A model generated the notes under the pieces. That model did no database searches, had not been told where the DNA came from, and saw nothing but the letters and a program-made list of their open reading frames with translations. The translations under genes and the position numbers were made by a program. From Rubrobacteraceae bacterium (GTDB lineage Bacteria; Actinomycetota; Rubrobacteria; Rubrobacterales; Rubrobacteraceae), in the NCBI GenBank assembly GCA_030448125.1, contig JAUJNO010000001.1, forward strand, positions 463,134-519,209: a stretch of 56,076 nt of DNA, given 5' to 3'. Positions 42,744-51,732 of the stretch are shown here, piece after piece (within the stretch, counting starts at the first letter, position 1; each line of letters begins with the position of its first letter).

Positions 42744-43225
42744 CCCGTCTCCAGAGACTCGTCCACCTGCCGGACGGCGAGCCGCGCCCGCCACGCGGTC
42801 CCTCGAGCATCCCTGAGTATGTTCTGCTCGTGTTCCCCGCGTGCGTCCCCAACGCCGGCTTCGGCGAGGGTACATAGGACCTGGACGGTCCCGGCAGCCA
42901 GGTAAGCGGCCACGGCCGCTCGCGAGGCGCCAGCTTCGAGGAGCTCCGGGGCGGTACAGGCCGCGAGGTTCGCTACGTCCGCCGCCCGCAGCGCTCCTTC
43001 TACCGCGACCGTTTCGTCGCCGGCCAGAACTGCCAGAGCTTTAAGCTCCTCCGCGAGATCCCGCGCCAGCGTGCGTACGATCTCGAGCCGCAAAGGGTCG
43101 CCGGCCCCCGGAGCGCAGGCGCTCTCCAGCAGATCCGCCGCCAGTGCGGCGCCGTGCAAGGGAGCCGCCGAGGCGTTCGGACGCGAGCCTTCGACGGCTC
43201 TTTGCTGGTCTTCCGCGGCGCTCAC
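42740..43225 (-). CDS. helical protein of unknown function
   Basis: An all-helical, Ala/Glu/Leu-rich protein of about 161 residues if started at GTG 43225 (MSAAEDQQRAVEGSRPNASA); the frame is open to 43297. Segments such as GAALAADLLESACAPGAGDP and RTLARDLAEELKALAVLAGD are followed by a run of Ala-rich helices. It superficially recalls cyclodeaminase-type helical bundles but no catalytic motif is seen, so it is left unassigned. It is divergent from nadE by about 106 bases. Confidence 0.6.
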   Translation of the reverse strand: MSAAEDQQRAVEGSRPNASAAPLHGAALAADLLESACAPGAGDPLRLEIVRTLARDLAEELKALAVLAGDETVAVEGALRAADVANLAACTAPELLEAGASRAAVAAYLAAGTVQVLCTLAEAGVGDARGEHEQNILRDARGTAWRARLAVRQVDESLETG

Positions 43226-43331
43226 GCCACGGATTCTATCCCAGGCCGCGGGTCCGCCGGTGTGACCGACTTGGCGGGCGCACCTCGCAAGACGCACGGC
43301 ACGAGGCGGCGACGGGGGTTATCATACGGGC

Positions 43332-45113
43332 ATGAAGGTCGCGCTGGCCCAGATCAACACCGTGGTTGGCGATGTGTGGGGGAACGTCGAGAGGGCCTCC
43401 GATGCTCTGCGACGCGCCGTGGACGGCGGCGCCGAGTTGGTCGCCCTTCCGGAGTTGACCATGACCGGCTACCCGCCCGAGGATCTTCTTCTGCGACCGA
43501 GCTTCATTCGGGACAACCTCGACGCGTTGGAGGAGTTCGCCGGGAGGGTGCCCGAAGGAGTCGCGGCGGCGATCGGGTTCGTGGACCTCAACGGGGACCT
43601 CTACAACTCCTGCGCGGTCATCTCGGGCGGTGAGATCCTGCACCGCTACCACAAGCGGTACTTGCCGAACTACGGCGTCTTCGACGAGAACCGCTACTTC
43701 CGCGAGGGCTCGGGCGCCCCGATCCTCAAGCTGGGCGGCGCCCTCGTGGGCCTGAGCGTCTGCGAGGACATCTGGTATCCGGGGGGACCCCCTCGCGAGC
43801 AGTCCCTGGGCGGGGCGGGCGTACTCTTGAACGTCTCCGCCTCTCCGTACCACCGCCTCAAGGGCGCCTCTCGCGAGAAGATGCTGGGGGTACGGGCCTC
43901 GGACTACGGCTGCTACGTCGTTTTCTGCAACCTGATCGGGGGCCAGGACGAGCTCGTCTTCGACGGACGCTCCGCCGTCTTCGATCCCGACGGCCACGTC
44001 GTCGCCCGCGCGAAGCAGTTCGAGGAGGACCTGCTCTTCGTGGACATCCACCCCAAAGAGGCCCTCGTCCACCGCCTGCACGACCCCCGCCCCCGCAAAG
44101 AAGATCCCGACCACCCGCCGGAGATAGTCGAGATCCCCGGTGTGGAGCCGCAGACTTCGGTCGTAACGGCCAGCGAGGCCGGCCGGGCCGGCGGGGCCGG
44201 CGGGGCCAACGCCGAGCCTCGCGTCGAGCCCCCGCTCTCCGAGGAGGGAGAGGTGCTCGAGGCCCTGGTCCTGGGTCTCGGGGACTACTTCCGCAAGAAC
44301 GGGTTCTCGCGGGCCGTCCTCGGGCTCTCGGGAGGTATCGACTCCTCGTTCGGCGCCGCTGTCGCGGCCCGGGCCCTGGGTCCTGAGAACGTGACCGGCG
44401 TCCTCATGCCGAGTAGATACACCTCAGAGGAGAGCAACACCGACGCGTGGGCGCTCGTGAAGAATCTCGGCATAGATTCTCAGGAGGTGCCCATAGGGTC
44501 GGCCTTCGACGCATACAAGGAGATGCTCGCGGAGGCCTTCGAGGGGTTGGCGGAGGACGAGACCGAGGAGAACATCCAGTCCAGGATCCGGGGGAACATC
44601 CTCATGGCGCTCTCCAACAAGTTCGGCTGGATCGTCCTCTCCACCGGCAACAAGAGCGAGACTAGCGTCGGGTACTCAACGCTCTACGGCGATACGGCCG
44701 GCGGGTTCTCCGTGATCCGGGACGTCCCAAAGACCCTCGTCTACCGCGTCTGCCGGCACATAAACGAGACGGAGAGGCGTGAGATCATCCCCGAGTCCGT
44801 CCTCGCCAAGGAGCCCTCCGCCGAGCTCCGGGAGGACCAGCGCGACACCGACTCCCTACCACCCTACGAGGTTCTCGACCCCATCCTCGAAGCCTACGTG
44901 GAAGAGGACAAGGGGATAGGCGAGATCATCGCCGCCGGCTTTGACGAGGAGGACGTAAAGCGCGCGGTGAGCCTGGTCGATAGGGCCGAGTACAAGCGCC
45001 GCCAGGCCCCAACCGGCATAAAGGTTACCGCCCGCTCCTTCGGCCGCGATCGGCGTATGCCCATCACCAACCGCTACCGCGAAGAAGACAGGAACGGGCG
45101 CAACTCGGAGTAA
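43332..45113 (+). CDS. nadE: NAD+ synthetase, glutamine-hydrolysing
   Basis: A 593-residue two-domain enzyme making NAD+ from nicotinate adenine dinucleotide, ATP and glutamine. The N-terminal nitrilase-type glutaminase shows its Glu-Lys-Cys triad regions (LPELTMTGYPPEDLLL, YHKRYLPNYGVFDENRY, LSVCEDIWYPGG). A low-complexity linker (GRAGGAGGANAEPRVEPP) joins it to the synthetase domain with PP-loop LGLSGGIDSSFGAAVA and the NAD-site TGNKSETSVGYSTLYGD. The C-terminus ends as usual near TNRYRE. The size matches actinobacterial and cyanobacterial enzymes in the shorter class. Confidence 0.96.
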   Translation: MKVALAQINTVVGDVWGNVERASDALRRAVDGGAELVALPELTMTGYPPEDLLLRPSFIRDNLDALEEFAGRVPEGVAAAIGFVDLNGDLYNSCAVISGGEILHRYHKRYLPNYGVFDENRYFREGSGAPILKLGGALVGLSVCEDIWYPGGPPREQSLGGAGVLLNVSASPYHRLKGASREKMLGVRASDYGCYVVFCNLIGGQDELVFDGRSAVFDPDGHVVARAKQFEEDLLFVDIHPKEALVHRLHDPRPRKEDPDHPPEIVEIPGVEPQTSVVTASEAGRAGGAGGANAEPRVEPPLSEEGEVLEALVLGLGDYFRKNGFSRAVLGLSGGIDSSFGAAVAARALGPENVTGVLMPSRYTSEESNTDAWALVKNLGIDSQEVPIGSAFDAYKEMLAEAFEGLAEDETEENIQSRIRGNILMALSNKFGWIVLSTGNKSETSVGYSTLYGDTAGGFSVIRDVPKTLVYRVCRHINETERREIIPESVLAKEPSAELREDQRDTDSLPPYEVLDPILEAYVEEDKGIGEIIAAGFDEEDVKRAVSLVDRAEYKRRQAPTGIKVTARSFGRDRRMPITNRYREEDRNGRNSE

Positions 45114-45226
45114 GAGCCAGCAGCGTAGGCAAGCTACCAACAGTGAGGACTTCAGCAACAAGTACCTCATTCTGAGTGAGGCACGAAAAGAGCCGGGGCT
45201 TGGGTAGGGCTGGCAGCAATACCGTG

Positions 45227-45580
45227 TCAGCCTGCTGACCACTCAAAGAGCAACTCGTTAGGTAGTGGTCGTTCATCCGCGAAATTCAGGGCGGGAGCAG
45301 CGGTCTCTATAAGCTGCTTGAACTGGCTGTCGAACTGATCCTGCGAGTCGGCCATCTCGCGGAGCGTCCGCTGGGGATCGTCCGTTTCCCAGTATATGAC
45401 TATCATCTCTCCTATGGGCGTTTGTTGAAGCCACACCTTCTCCTCGGTAATACCCAGGCTTTGGCGGGACCCTTCGTAAGCGCTCCGGAGCGGCCCCGAA
45501 CCCGAGACCTCCTCGCTGGTGCGCCTTATGGCTTCTTCCTGCCCCGGCAAGATGGGCAACGCAAAGGCGATTGCTGCCAC
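45227..45580 (-). CDS. small alpha/beta protein, possible ferredoxin-like-fold monooxygenase type
   Basis: A 117-residue protein from GTG 45580, eight bases after AAAGGAGG. The sequence VAAIAFALPILPGQEEAIRR, then a WLQQTPIGEMIVIYWETDDP strand and RTLREMADSQDQFDSQFKQL helix, has the strand-helix-strand rhythm of dimeric alpha/beta-barrel (ABM-like) or related stress proteins; this family call is tentative. No catalytic residues are evident. It is followed on the same strand upstream by a GNAT gene, with 61 bases between. Confidence 0.6.
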   Translation of the reverse strand: MAAIAFALPILPGQEEAIRRTSEEVSGSGPLRSAYEGSRQSLGITEEKVWLQQTPIGEMIVIYWETDDPQRTLREMADSQDQFDSQFKQLIETAAPALNFADERPLPNELLFEWSAG

Positions 45581-45641
45581 TTTTACTACCTCCTTTTCCT
45601 TTGTACTCGATGGACCGCCGGCACTACTTTTGCCCCGGTTG

Positions 45642-46202
45642 TTAGTCTTCTTCCGATTGCAGATCAACCTCGATGTACCTGGCATTATCCTCCTGATGCT
45701 CACGCTCGGGAAGTTCGAGAGCTCGAAGAAGATTTAGCATGCGCCTATTCCCGCGCATCACCAATGCGTAAAGGAACCGGACTCCTTTATCGCGCGCTTC
45801 ATCGATCAGCTGGTGCGTCAGGTGCAGGCCTAGCCCGCGTCCCTGCCAGCGGTCCTCGATGAGAGCGGCGTACTCAGCCCGCTCGCTACCCGATTCGCGG
45901 TCGTAGCGCACGACGGCGGTGATCTCGTCCGGTTCGTCCGGGTCCAGCGCAACCAGCGCGAAGTGGTCGACGCCGTCGACGTGAGCGAAATACTTGGCCT
46001 TTCTCTCGGAGAGCTCCTGCATGGAACCGAAGAAGCGCAGGTAGACCGTCTTTTCGCTGAGCCGGTCGTGGAACCGCTGCAGCGCGGGAACGTCGTCGGG
46101 TTCTATAGTCCGAACGGGAACGTCAACTCCTTCGGGTAGGGTAAGCGTGCCGAATTCTTCTTGATTGTGTTCTTCCTGGTTATCTTCCGTCTGTGGTGTC
46201 AT
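45642..46202 (-). CDS. GNAT-family N-acetyltransferase
   Basis: A 186-residue protein with a charged Gln/Glu-rich N-terminal tail followed by a GNAT fold. VPVRTIEPDDVPALQRFHDR begins the fold; SERKAKYFAHVDGVDHFALV and AEYAALIEDRWQGRGLGLHL contain motif A with the RGLG acetyl-CoA loop; ALVMRGNRRMLNLLRALELP is the closing region. The arrangement resembles the acetyltransferase domain of Pat-type protein lysine acetylases (as in LSEKTVYLRFFG), but without a regulatory domain. Substrate is not known. Confidence 0.85.
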   Translation of the reverse strand: MTPQTEDNQEEHNQEEFGTLTLPEGVDVPVRTIEPDDVPALQRFHDRLSEKTVYLRFFGSMQELSERKAKYFAHVDGVDHFALVALDPDEPDEITAVVRYDRESGSERAEYAALIEDRWQGRGLGLHLTHQLIDEARDKGVRFLYALVMRGNRRMLNLLRALELPEREHQEDNARYIEVDLQSEED

Positions 46203-46489
46203 AGCAAAGCAGTATGGTACCCAGAATTCCCCGGGATCCTACCTTCGAGCCGGGGGAAATGTCTTGAGAAGCACCAGGAGAGCTTGCGCCAAGGGGAACT
46301 ATCGTCTCTTCCCTGACCATCCGTTCCCGAACGCCGATAACTCTGCCAGCCAGGTAGGCTCCGCGGTGGTGAAACAGGGAGGAGCGTTTAGCTGCGGTAT
46401 CCGCTTCAGCGTGTTATCAAGAAACGCTGCAATGATAGAGGCTGGTACGATCAAGAAGCTTTATCGGCGTTGCCCCGGAGGCCTTTGAA

Positions 46490-46828
46490 GTGAATTCCTT
46501 GCGTTGCTGCTCTTGGTTCTGGCCATCGTGGGCCAGGTGACCGGGACTGCCGGCCTCAAAGCCTCCGAAGGCCTTAGCCGGTTTGGTCAGTCCGTGGTGG
46601 CGGCGCTTGGGTACTGCGCGGCGTTCTACTTCCTGATCGTTGAGCCTCGAGCAGATCTCTTTAGGTGTTGCCTACGCCGTCTGGTCGGGGCTCGGCACCG
46701 TCGGCTCCGTGCTCCTCGGGGTGCTGGTATGGCGGGAGGCGCTGGGTCCGGCCCACCTTGCCGGCATCGGTCTGATCGTAGCCGGCGTAATAGTGCCCAA
46801 CGTCCTGCCCGGTAGTACCGGCGCGTAG
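46490..46828 (+). pseudogene. SMR-family multidrug efflux protein, frameshifted
   Basis: Two adjoining frames together give one small multidrug resistance protein of four helices: LALLLLVLAIVGQVTGTAGL through VAALGYCAAFYFLI, then SLEQISLGVAYAVWSGLGTV and WREALGPAHLAGIGLIVAGV. The conserved Glu of EmrE-type proteins is replaced by Gln (VGQVTGT), which would itself abolish proton-coupled transport in the classical mechanism. A one-base insertion near 46639 shifts the frame, and the likely GTG start at 46490 is also one base out of frame. The gene is probably dead or badly sequenced. Confidence 0.7.
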
Positions 46829-46912
46829 GGCCTACGCTCCTCGAACACGGAGCCCTCCTGGAGACGCGAGACCGGCGGCGCCCGTCGGCGGACGCCGGCG
46901 GACGTCAGCCCG

Positions 46913-47796
46913 CTACGCTACGTCCCGCTGCCGGAAGGCGAGGGCTGCGATGAGGAGGAACGCCGCGAGGTAGACGCCGAGCACCAGCGCGGCCTGCGTG
47001 GCCCCTACGTCCGGGCCTGGTGGCGCGAAGGGCTGTTGTAGGAGCCTCCGGTGAAGGAGTCGGCGAGGAAGCCGGAGTTCTGCCCGAGAAAGAACTGGCG
47101 GGCGTCCTGGAAGGATTCGTTCGGGATCGGCAGGCCGAAGACTATGCCTTCGAGGGCCAGGGCGTAGAAGAGCCCGAGCCCGATGGCGAGCGCGGTGCTC
47201 CGGAAGAGCGTGGCTAGAAAGACGCCCAAAGCTGCCCAGACGGCCAGGATGACCGCGCCGGCCCCCAACCCTTCGAGTAGCTGCGCCAGCGGCGGCCAGC
47301 CCACCGCCGCGCCCTGGATCCCGGCTACGACGAGGCTGCAGATGGCTCCGGCGACGAACGCCAGCAAGACGAACAGGGCGAGCGCCGCGCCGAGGGCGAG
47401 CATCTTCGCGAAGAAGGCGGTGAGCCTGCCCGGTCGCTGGGAGAGGACGGTCTTCAAAGTCCCCCAGCCGTACTCGCTGCCCACGAACAGCGCCCCGAGG
47501 ATCAGGGCCAGCGTCCCTCCGGTGCCGGAGATACCCGAGAGCACGTAGGCGGCCATGTTCTCCGGATACAGCTGCGACATCAGCTGCTCGGAGGCGGCCT
47601 CGCTCTGGGTCTGCATCTTGGACTGCATCTCGGGCGGGGCGTCCTCGGGGACCTCGGGTTCGGGGAGGTTGGCGAAGAACGCGTAGGGTAGGGCGTAGGC
47701 GAACAGGACCACGAAGGCCAGCCAGATCGCCGTGAGCACCCACACGGCCGGACGCTTGTACAGCTTGAGAAGCTCCGCCATGAAGCTCGCCCCCAT
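46913..47796 (-). pseudogene. ABC-2 type permease, frameshifted near the C-terminus
   Basis: From MGASFMAELLKLYKRPAVWV the frame follows a typical ABC-2 permease with helices VLTAIWLAFVVLFAYALPYA, TGGTLALILGALFVGSEYGW, LFVLLAFVAGAICSLVVAG and later ones. Near 47027 it breaks to a premature stop, while the next frame supplies the expected last helix (LVLGVYLAAFLLIAALAF) and ends RQRDVA at 46913. One missing base explains this. The start overlaps the ATPase gene stop (TGATG). The GSEYGWGTLK motif is typical of bacitracin- or Na+-type exporters. Confidence 0.75.
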
Positions 47797-48734
47797 CAGA
47801 CCGTCTCGCCACCGGTGAGCTCCAGGAACATCTCTTCGAGGGAGCGCTCGACCATCCTGAGCTCGCTCACCCGCACCCCCGCGTTCACGAGGCCAGCGTT
47901 GACCTCCGCCGCGCGCGCCGGGTCCACTGTTATCCTGAGCATCCCATCGGCCACCTGCGCCTCCTCGACCTCCGGCAGATCTTGCGCTACTCGCGTCGCC
48001 TCCTCCAGGGGCTCCGCCCGCACCAGCAGCCCTCCCTCCCGGCCCCGGAGCTCCTCCATCGTCCTCTCGGCGACGAGTTTGCCTCTCAGGATCACGCCGA
48101 TTCTGTCGCAGATCTGCTCGACCTCTCCCAACAGGTGGCTGGAGATCAAGACCGTTTTGCCCTCCTCCCTGACACCGCGGATGATCGCTCGCATGTCCGC
48201 CATCCCCTTGGGATCCAGGCCGTTCGCCGGCTCGTCGAGGATCAGGAGCTCGGGGTCTTTGAGGAGCGCGGCCGCCACGCCGAGCCGCTGCTTCATCCCG
48301 AGCGAGTACTTCTTGAACCTGTCGCCCGCCCTTCCGGAGAGCTCCACCTGCTGCAGAACCTCTTCCACCCGCGAGGGCGCCACGCCGGAGTAACGGGCCA
48401 TCACCCGCAGGTTGTCCCTCCCCGAGAGATACGGGTAGAACGCCGGGGACTCGACCAGAGCGCCGACCCGCGCGAGCCCCGCCGGCGCGCCCGGCGCTTC
48501 GCCCAACACGGTCGCGGTCCCGGAGGACGGTTTGATCAGGCCGAGGATCATCCTTAGCGTCGTGGTCTTGCCCGCGCCGTTGGGTCCGAGGAAGCCGTAG
48601 ACCTCGCCGCGCCGGACGCTCAGGTCCAGGTCGTCGACGGCCGTGATCCTGGCGCCGTAACGCTTGGTGAGCCCGCTGGTCTCGACGAGCAGGGCGTCGT
48701 CCCGGCCGTCCGTCTGCGAGGTCTCGGGGATCAT
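47796..48734 (-). CDS. ABC transporter ATP-binding protein (CcmA-like)
   Basis: A 312-residue ATPase with Walker A GPNGAGKTTT, Q-loop (VGALVESPAFYPYLSG), signature YSLGMKQRL, Walker B LLILDEPANGLDP and H-loop SSHLLGEVEQ. The C-terminal 80 residues form the regulatory extension typical of ABC-2 drug or antibiotic exporters (as in BcrA). It is the first gene of a two-gene unit with the membrane permease, whose start overlaps its stop. The substrate cannot be inferred. Start is ATG 48734, preceded by GGAAGGAGG. Confidence 0.92.
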   Translation of the reverse strand: MIPETSQTDGRDDALLVETSGLTKRYGARITAVDDLDLSVRRGEVYGFLGPNGAGKTTTLRMILGLIKPSSGTATVLGEAPGAPAGLARVGALVESPAFYPYLSGRDNLRVMARYSGVAPSRVEEVLQQVELSGRAGDRFKKYSLGMKQRLGVAAALLKDPELLILDEPANGLDPKGMADMRAIIRGVREEGKTVLISSHLLGEVEQICDRIGVILRGKLVAERTMEELRGREGGLLVRAEPLEEATRVAQDLPEVEEAQVADGMLRITVDPARAAEVNAGLVNAGVRVSELRMVERSLEEMFLELTGGETV

Positions 48735-48851
48735 CGGCCTCCTTCCATGCTCCTAACCTCGCCGGAACTTTATCATCCCGATGACACGCCGGAGAGCATC
48801 AGCGCGTACGCATGATCCCATAGATACAAGAGTCTGCTAAACTCCCGGGTC

Positions 48852-49223
48852 ATGGATCGATACGCTTTCGAGGTGCGACTGACGCCGGCGGCGCGGGAGT
48901 TGCTCCGGCCCGGCGAGGCGCTGGTCCTCGACTGGCACCGGCTGGCGGTCTGCTGCGCCGGTGCGGGGGAGTCGAGCCTCTACGTAATGAAGGAGGAGGG
49001 CGCCCGCAAGCGCAAGGGCCTCGTGCGCCTCAAGGGGGAGGACCCGATCTACGCTGCGCGAGCCATCTTCCCGCACCTGGCCGGTCGCGGTGTTAGCGTC
49101 GATGCCCGCAAGGTACTGGGCTTCCGCCGCTTCACCTCCGACTTGCCGGGCGACTTCGGACTTCGGGCCGTCATGGGACGCCTGCCGGAGCCGGATCGGG
49201 AACCCGACCGGAGCGTATACTAG
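48852..49223 (+). CDS. 123-residue protein of unknown function
   Basis: A soluble alpha/beta protein beginning MDRYAFEVRLTPAARELLRP. It contains LVLDWHRLAVCCAGAGESSL with a Cys pair, KEEGARKRKGLVRLKGEDPI, and a C-terminal LGFRRFTSDLPGDFGLRAVM. No membrane helix or recognised domain is seen. The ATG at 48852 is the natural start. It is divergent from the ABC transporter pair. Codon use is normal for the window, so it is probably a real gene. Confidence 0.6.
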   Translation: MDRYAFEVRLTPAARELLRPGEALVLDWHRLAVCCAGAGESSLYVMKEEGARKRKGLVRLKGEDPIYAARAIFPHLAGRGVSVDARKVLGFRRFTSDLPGDFGLRAVMGRLPEPDREPDRSVY

Positions 49224-49338
49224 AACTTCCGGCGTTCGCCGGTTTGGATCTCAGACTCGTCTTGAACTGGGTGGCTCCGGCCATGCTCGCGGAGGTATTC
49301 TCGATAGAAGTCATAGGGACGAGAAGATCCGCAAGACC

Positions 49339-49647
49339 GTGATCGATAAACGCTACTTGAAGAAGAGGAGTAAGGGCCCGACGAGCGAGTTGGAAACTGA
49401 CGAGAACCAACCGGACAGGAAGGCGCTAGCAGCCTTCGTGGTGGCGAACGTGGAGCTCGAACGATGGGAAGGGTTGCTCGACCGTCTCAGCGCCCGGTTG
49501 GCGGGGCTACCGAACGAACCGCGCCAGGAGGTTGGGCGCCAAGTTACTCGAAAGGGCCCGTTTGTTTGGCCCTTGCTGGGGGTAGGTAACGAAACGAACG
49601 CAAGTCGGATCGGTGGCGGAGAGGGTGTTGAAGATGGCGCAATGTGA
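49339..49647 (+). CDS. possible small protein, weak support
   Basis: A frame from GTG 49339 reads VIDKRYLKKRSKGPTSELET, then RKALAAFVVANVELERWEGL and LDRLSARLAGLPNEP, which looks protein-like with a central amphipathic helix. The last 25 residues are less convincing and overlap the next gene by 14 bases. No ribosome binding site is evident, and the frame is open further upstream. I do not recognise a family. Confidence 0.3.
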   Translation: MIDKRYLKKRSKGPTSELETDENQPDRKALAAFVVANVELERWEGLLDRLSARLAGLPNEPRQEVGRQVTRKGPFVWPLLGVGNETNASRIGGGEGVEDGAM

Positions 49648-49876
49648 AGTTTGTGGCAATGAATATGACAAGGCGTTCCGGGTAGAGAGACCGGGCGACC
49701 AGCCGCACGTGTTCGACAGCTTCGAGTGCGCGATCCACGCGCTCGCCCCTACCTGCGAGCACTGTGGCGTCAAGGTCATCGGCCACGGCGTCGAGGCGAA
49801 CGGTTCCTTCTACTGCTGCGCCCACTGCGCGAGCATGGCTGGGGCGACCGGAGTTCAAGACCGCGCCGAAGCCTGA
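49634..49876 (+). CDS. Cys-rich metal-binding protein
   Basis: An 80-residue protein from ATG 49634 (MAQCEVCGNEYDKAFRV). Seven or more cysteines are arranged as CEVC, then FECAIHALAPTCEHCGVKV, and a final FYCCAHCA. The layout resembles small prokaryotic zinc-ribbon or metallothionein-like proteins seen in actinobacteria, binding zinc or similar metals. It ends in a short polar tail. Likely role is metal buffering or a small adaptor; no operon partner is evident. Confidence 0.7.
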   Translation: MAQCEVCGNEYDKAFRVERPGDQPHVFDSFECAIHALAPTCEHCGVKVIGHGVEANGSFYCCAHCASMAGATGVQDRAEA

Positions 49877-50350
49877 TCTTGGCTGTCAAAGAGGATGAGT
49901 CTACGCCGAGTCAAAGACCGCCGTAGACACGCAAGTTCGTATCGTTTAAACGGCCTTCTTCGACACCGGGTAACGCTTGGCCGGTCCTGAAAGCCCCCCT
50001 TCGGAGACCCCGAGGCTTCGGTGCTTTAGCCGACGTGTCCAATAGGTGCAGCACCGCCGCGAACGTTGGCCCCTAAAGGCGGACGCGGGTCTCGACCTTC
50101 GGCATCGCCCTGAGTCGCCAGGCTAGTCCGGGGATAACCTGGGCTGGTGCACCGGCCTCGCGGCTACCCAGCTTCACATCTCGCGGCTCTGTTCATCCCT
50201 TCGCTAGTCACCCAAGCCCCTACCCATGATGGCCGAGACCTTCGCGCCGGCATCCTCCGCGGAGAGAGAGCGTGGTTGACGAAACAGGCCACGTTGGCCC
50301 CGGAACCGGCGGCAGGATAGTCGCCAGGGAGAGCACCAGCGCGATCACCG
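49877..50350. other. 474-bp gap, no convincing gene
   Basis: GTCTACG at about 49900 and CGTAGAC about 16 bases on form a 7-bp hairpin shortly after the Cys-rich gene, possibly a weak terminator. A minus-strand frame starting near 50355 (MTVIALVLSLATILP) looks like a signal peptide but breaks down at once into a frame-shifted continuation, so it may be the wreck of a small exported protein. Nothing else is supported. Confidence 0.35.
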
Positions 50351-50800
50351 TCATCGGTTTTCCCCTCCTGGGCGTCCTGAGCAGGGGCCGCGGGGCATCG
50401 GGAGCGAGCTCTGCCCCAAGGCCGCTGCCGGAGCCCCTCGTCTGGCGATGAGGGTTCGCACAAAGTCACCACGCTTCAAGCTCACGAGGCCGTTTGTCCC
50501 CTCGCAGATGCCCCTCGCCAGAGGATCCAACGCCACTTTGCCCACGCCTGCGCAGAAGCCGTAAAGCACGAAGATAAGCTCCCCGATCATCGTTTCCCTG
50601 ACCTGCCAACCCGTTCCCGAAAGCTCGTGGTGGAGGAACAACTCGGCTTCCTCCGCGAAGCTGAAGACGGCGAGGGCCTTTTCCCCACTGTCGAGGTCGA
50701 TGGCGAGCACGTCCATGCTGCTGGTCTCGTGCTCGACGAGCAGCCAGTAATTCGGCCAGCGTGCTCGCGGAGCTTCCTCTTTGCCCGACAACTCGCTCAT
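50351..50800 (-). CDS. protein of unknown function
   Basis: A 149-residue protein beginning MSELSGKEEAPRARWPNYWL. The folded part runs from YWLLVEHETSSMDVLAIDLD to about residue 115 and includes GWQVRETMIGELIFVLYGFC and VALDPLARGICEGTNGLVSL, followed by RGDFVRTLI. The tail after that is Pro/Arg/Gly-rich and may be out-of-frame extension. I recall similar short actinobacterial proteins annotated only as hypothetical. It is preceded by GGAGGAAATG-type context and stands alone. Confidence 0.55.
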   Translation of the reverse strand: MSELSGKEEAPRARWPNYWLLVEHETSSMDVLAIDLDSGEKALAVFSFAEEAELFLHHELSGTGWQVRETMIGELIFVLYGFCAGVGKVALDPLARGICEGTNGLVSLKRGDFVRTLIARRGAPAAALGQSSLPMPRGPCSGRPGGENR

Positions 50801-51070
50801 TTCCTCCTACCAGGGAGAGGCGTCCACACCAGGGGTGACCCAACGCGCGGCGCGCTCGCCAGGTATTCGACCGTGACGTACTCTAGGCCCCAGGCTTGCC
50901 TGGGGCGACCCCTGGATCACCATGACCAGGAAGAAGGACCGAAAGGTGTACGAAAACGGGCCTAAAGGTGTAGGGTTACCCGCCTTACGGCGGCGCGACT
51001 GGCGAATAGGGTTCGATCCTCGCTCATGCAAGCCGTGGAGTGGGCGGGACCGTGCCGCAAAGGGGCGGGG

Positions 51071-51715
51071 CTACTCGTCTTTGGCGATGTCCCAGGAGGA
51101 GACCCAGCCCTCCGAGATGGCCTTGCTCACGGCCTCGCCCCTGCTGTTGACCTCGAGCTTGCCGTAGACGTTGGAGAGGTTGCGCTTGACGGTCGTCTCC
51201 GAGAGGTGGAGGGTGTTCGCCACCTCCTTGTTGCCCATGCCGCGGGCCGCCAGACGGAGGATCTGCAACTCTCGCCCGGAGAGCGAGCTCTCCACAAGCT
51301 CCTCCGCGTCGAAGTCTTCCCTGGGCATGGTGACGGTGACGTTATCCGGGTCCCCAGGTGATACGTGGGCGACGGAGCGCACCGTGGCTGCCAGGTCCTG
51401 CGACGAGGCGTTCTTGGTCAAGAATGCGCTCGCCCCCAGCCCCAGAAGCTCGCGCACCAGGCACTGGTTGGCGAACACGGTGACGATGACCACCTTGGGC
51501 GGCGGCGAGAGTTCCAGCACCCGCTTGAGCGCCGCCTGCGCTCCCATCACCGGCATCTCGACGTCCAGGATCACCACGTCGGGCCTCGCCTCTTTCGCCA
51601 GCTCGACCGCCTCGCGGCCGTCCCCGGCCTGCCCGACGACCTCGATGTCCTCATTAAGCGAGAGCATCTCCGCCATCCCCTCGCGAACCATGGCGTGGTC
51701 ATCGGCCAACAGCAC
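51071..51715 (-). CDS. NarL/LuxR-family response regulator
   Basis: A 214-residue regulator. The receiver domain has LLADDHAMVREG with its acidic pair, phosphoacceptor Asp in PDVVILDVEMPVMGAQAAL, and a Lys in SAFLTKNASSQDLA. The output domain is a LuxR helix-turn-helix (LSGRELQILRLAARGMGNKE, LHLSETTVKRNLSNVYGKLE). It is intact and lies 17 bases after the end of its cognate sensor kinase, which is a pseudogene. It could now be phosphorylated by another kinase or act unphosphorylated. Confidence 0.88.
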   Translation of the reverse strand: MLLADDHAMVREGMAEMLSLNEDIEVVGQAGDGREAVELAKEARPDVVILDVEMPVMGAQAALKRVLELSPPPKVVIVTVFANQCLVRELLGLGASAFLTKNASSQDLAATVRSVAHVSPGDPDNVTVTMPREDFDAEELVESSLSGRELQILRLAARGMGNKEVANTLHLSETTVKRNLSNVYGKLEVNSRGEAVSKAISEGWVSSWDIAKDE

Positions 51716-51732
51716 CCTGATAAGCCGGCCCT

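Noticed and set aside
42740..43225. Formimidotetrahydrofolate cyclodeaminase-like call for the helical protein
   Set aside because: Only general Ala-rich helical similarity is seen; the family's conserved GGGS-type motif and catalytic residues are missing.
49877..50350. Riboswitch or structured RNA in the gap after the Cys-rich gene
   Set aside because: Several small stems can be drawn, but none fits a known riboswitch core and no adjacent gene is positioned to be controlled.
50930..51035. tRNA-like GGTTCGATCC segment with nearby hairpins
   Set aside because: The putative T-arm pairs only three bases, and no acceptor stem, anticodon arm or correct spacing could be built around it.
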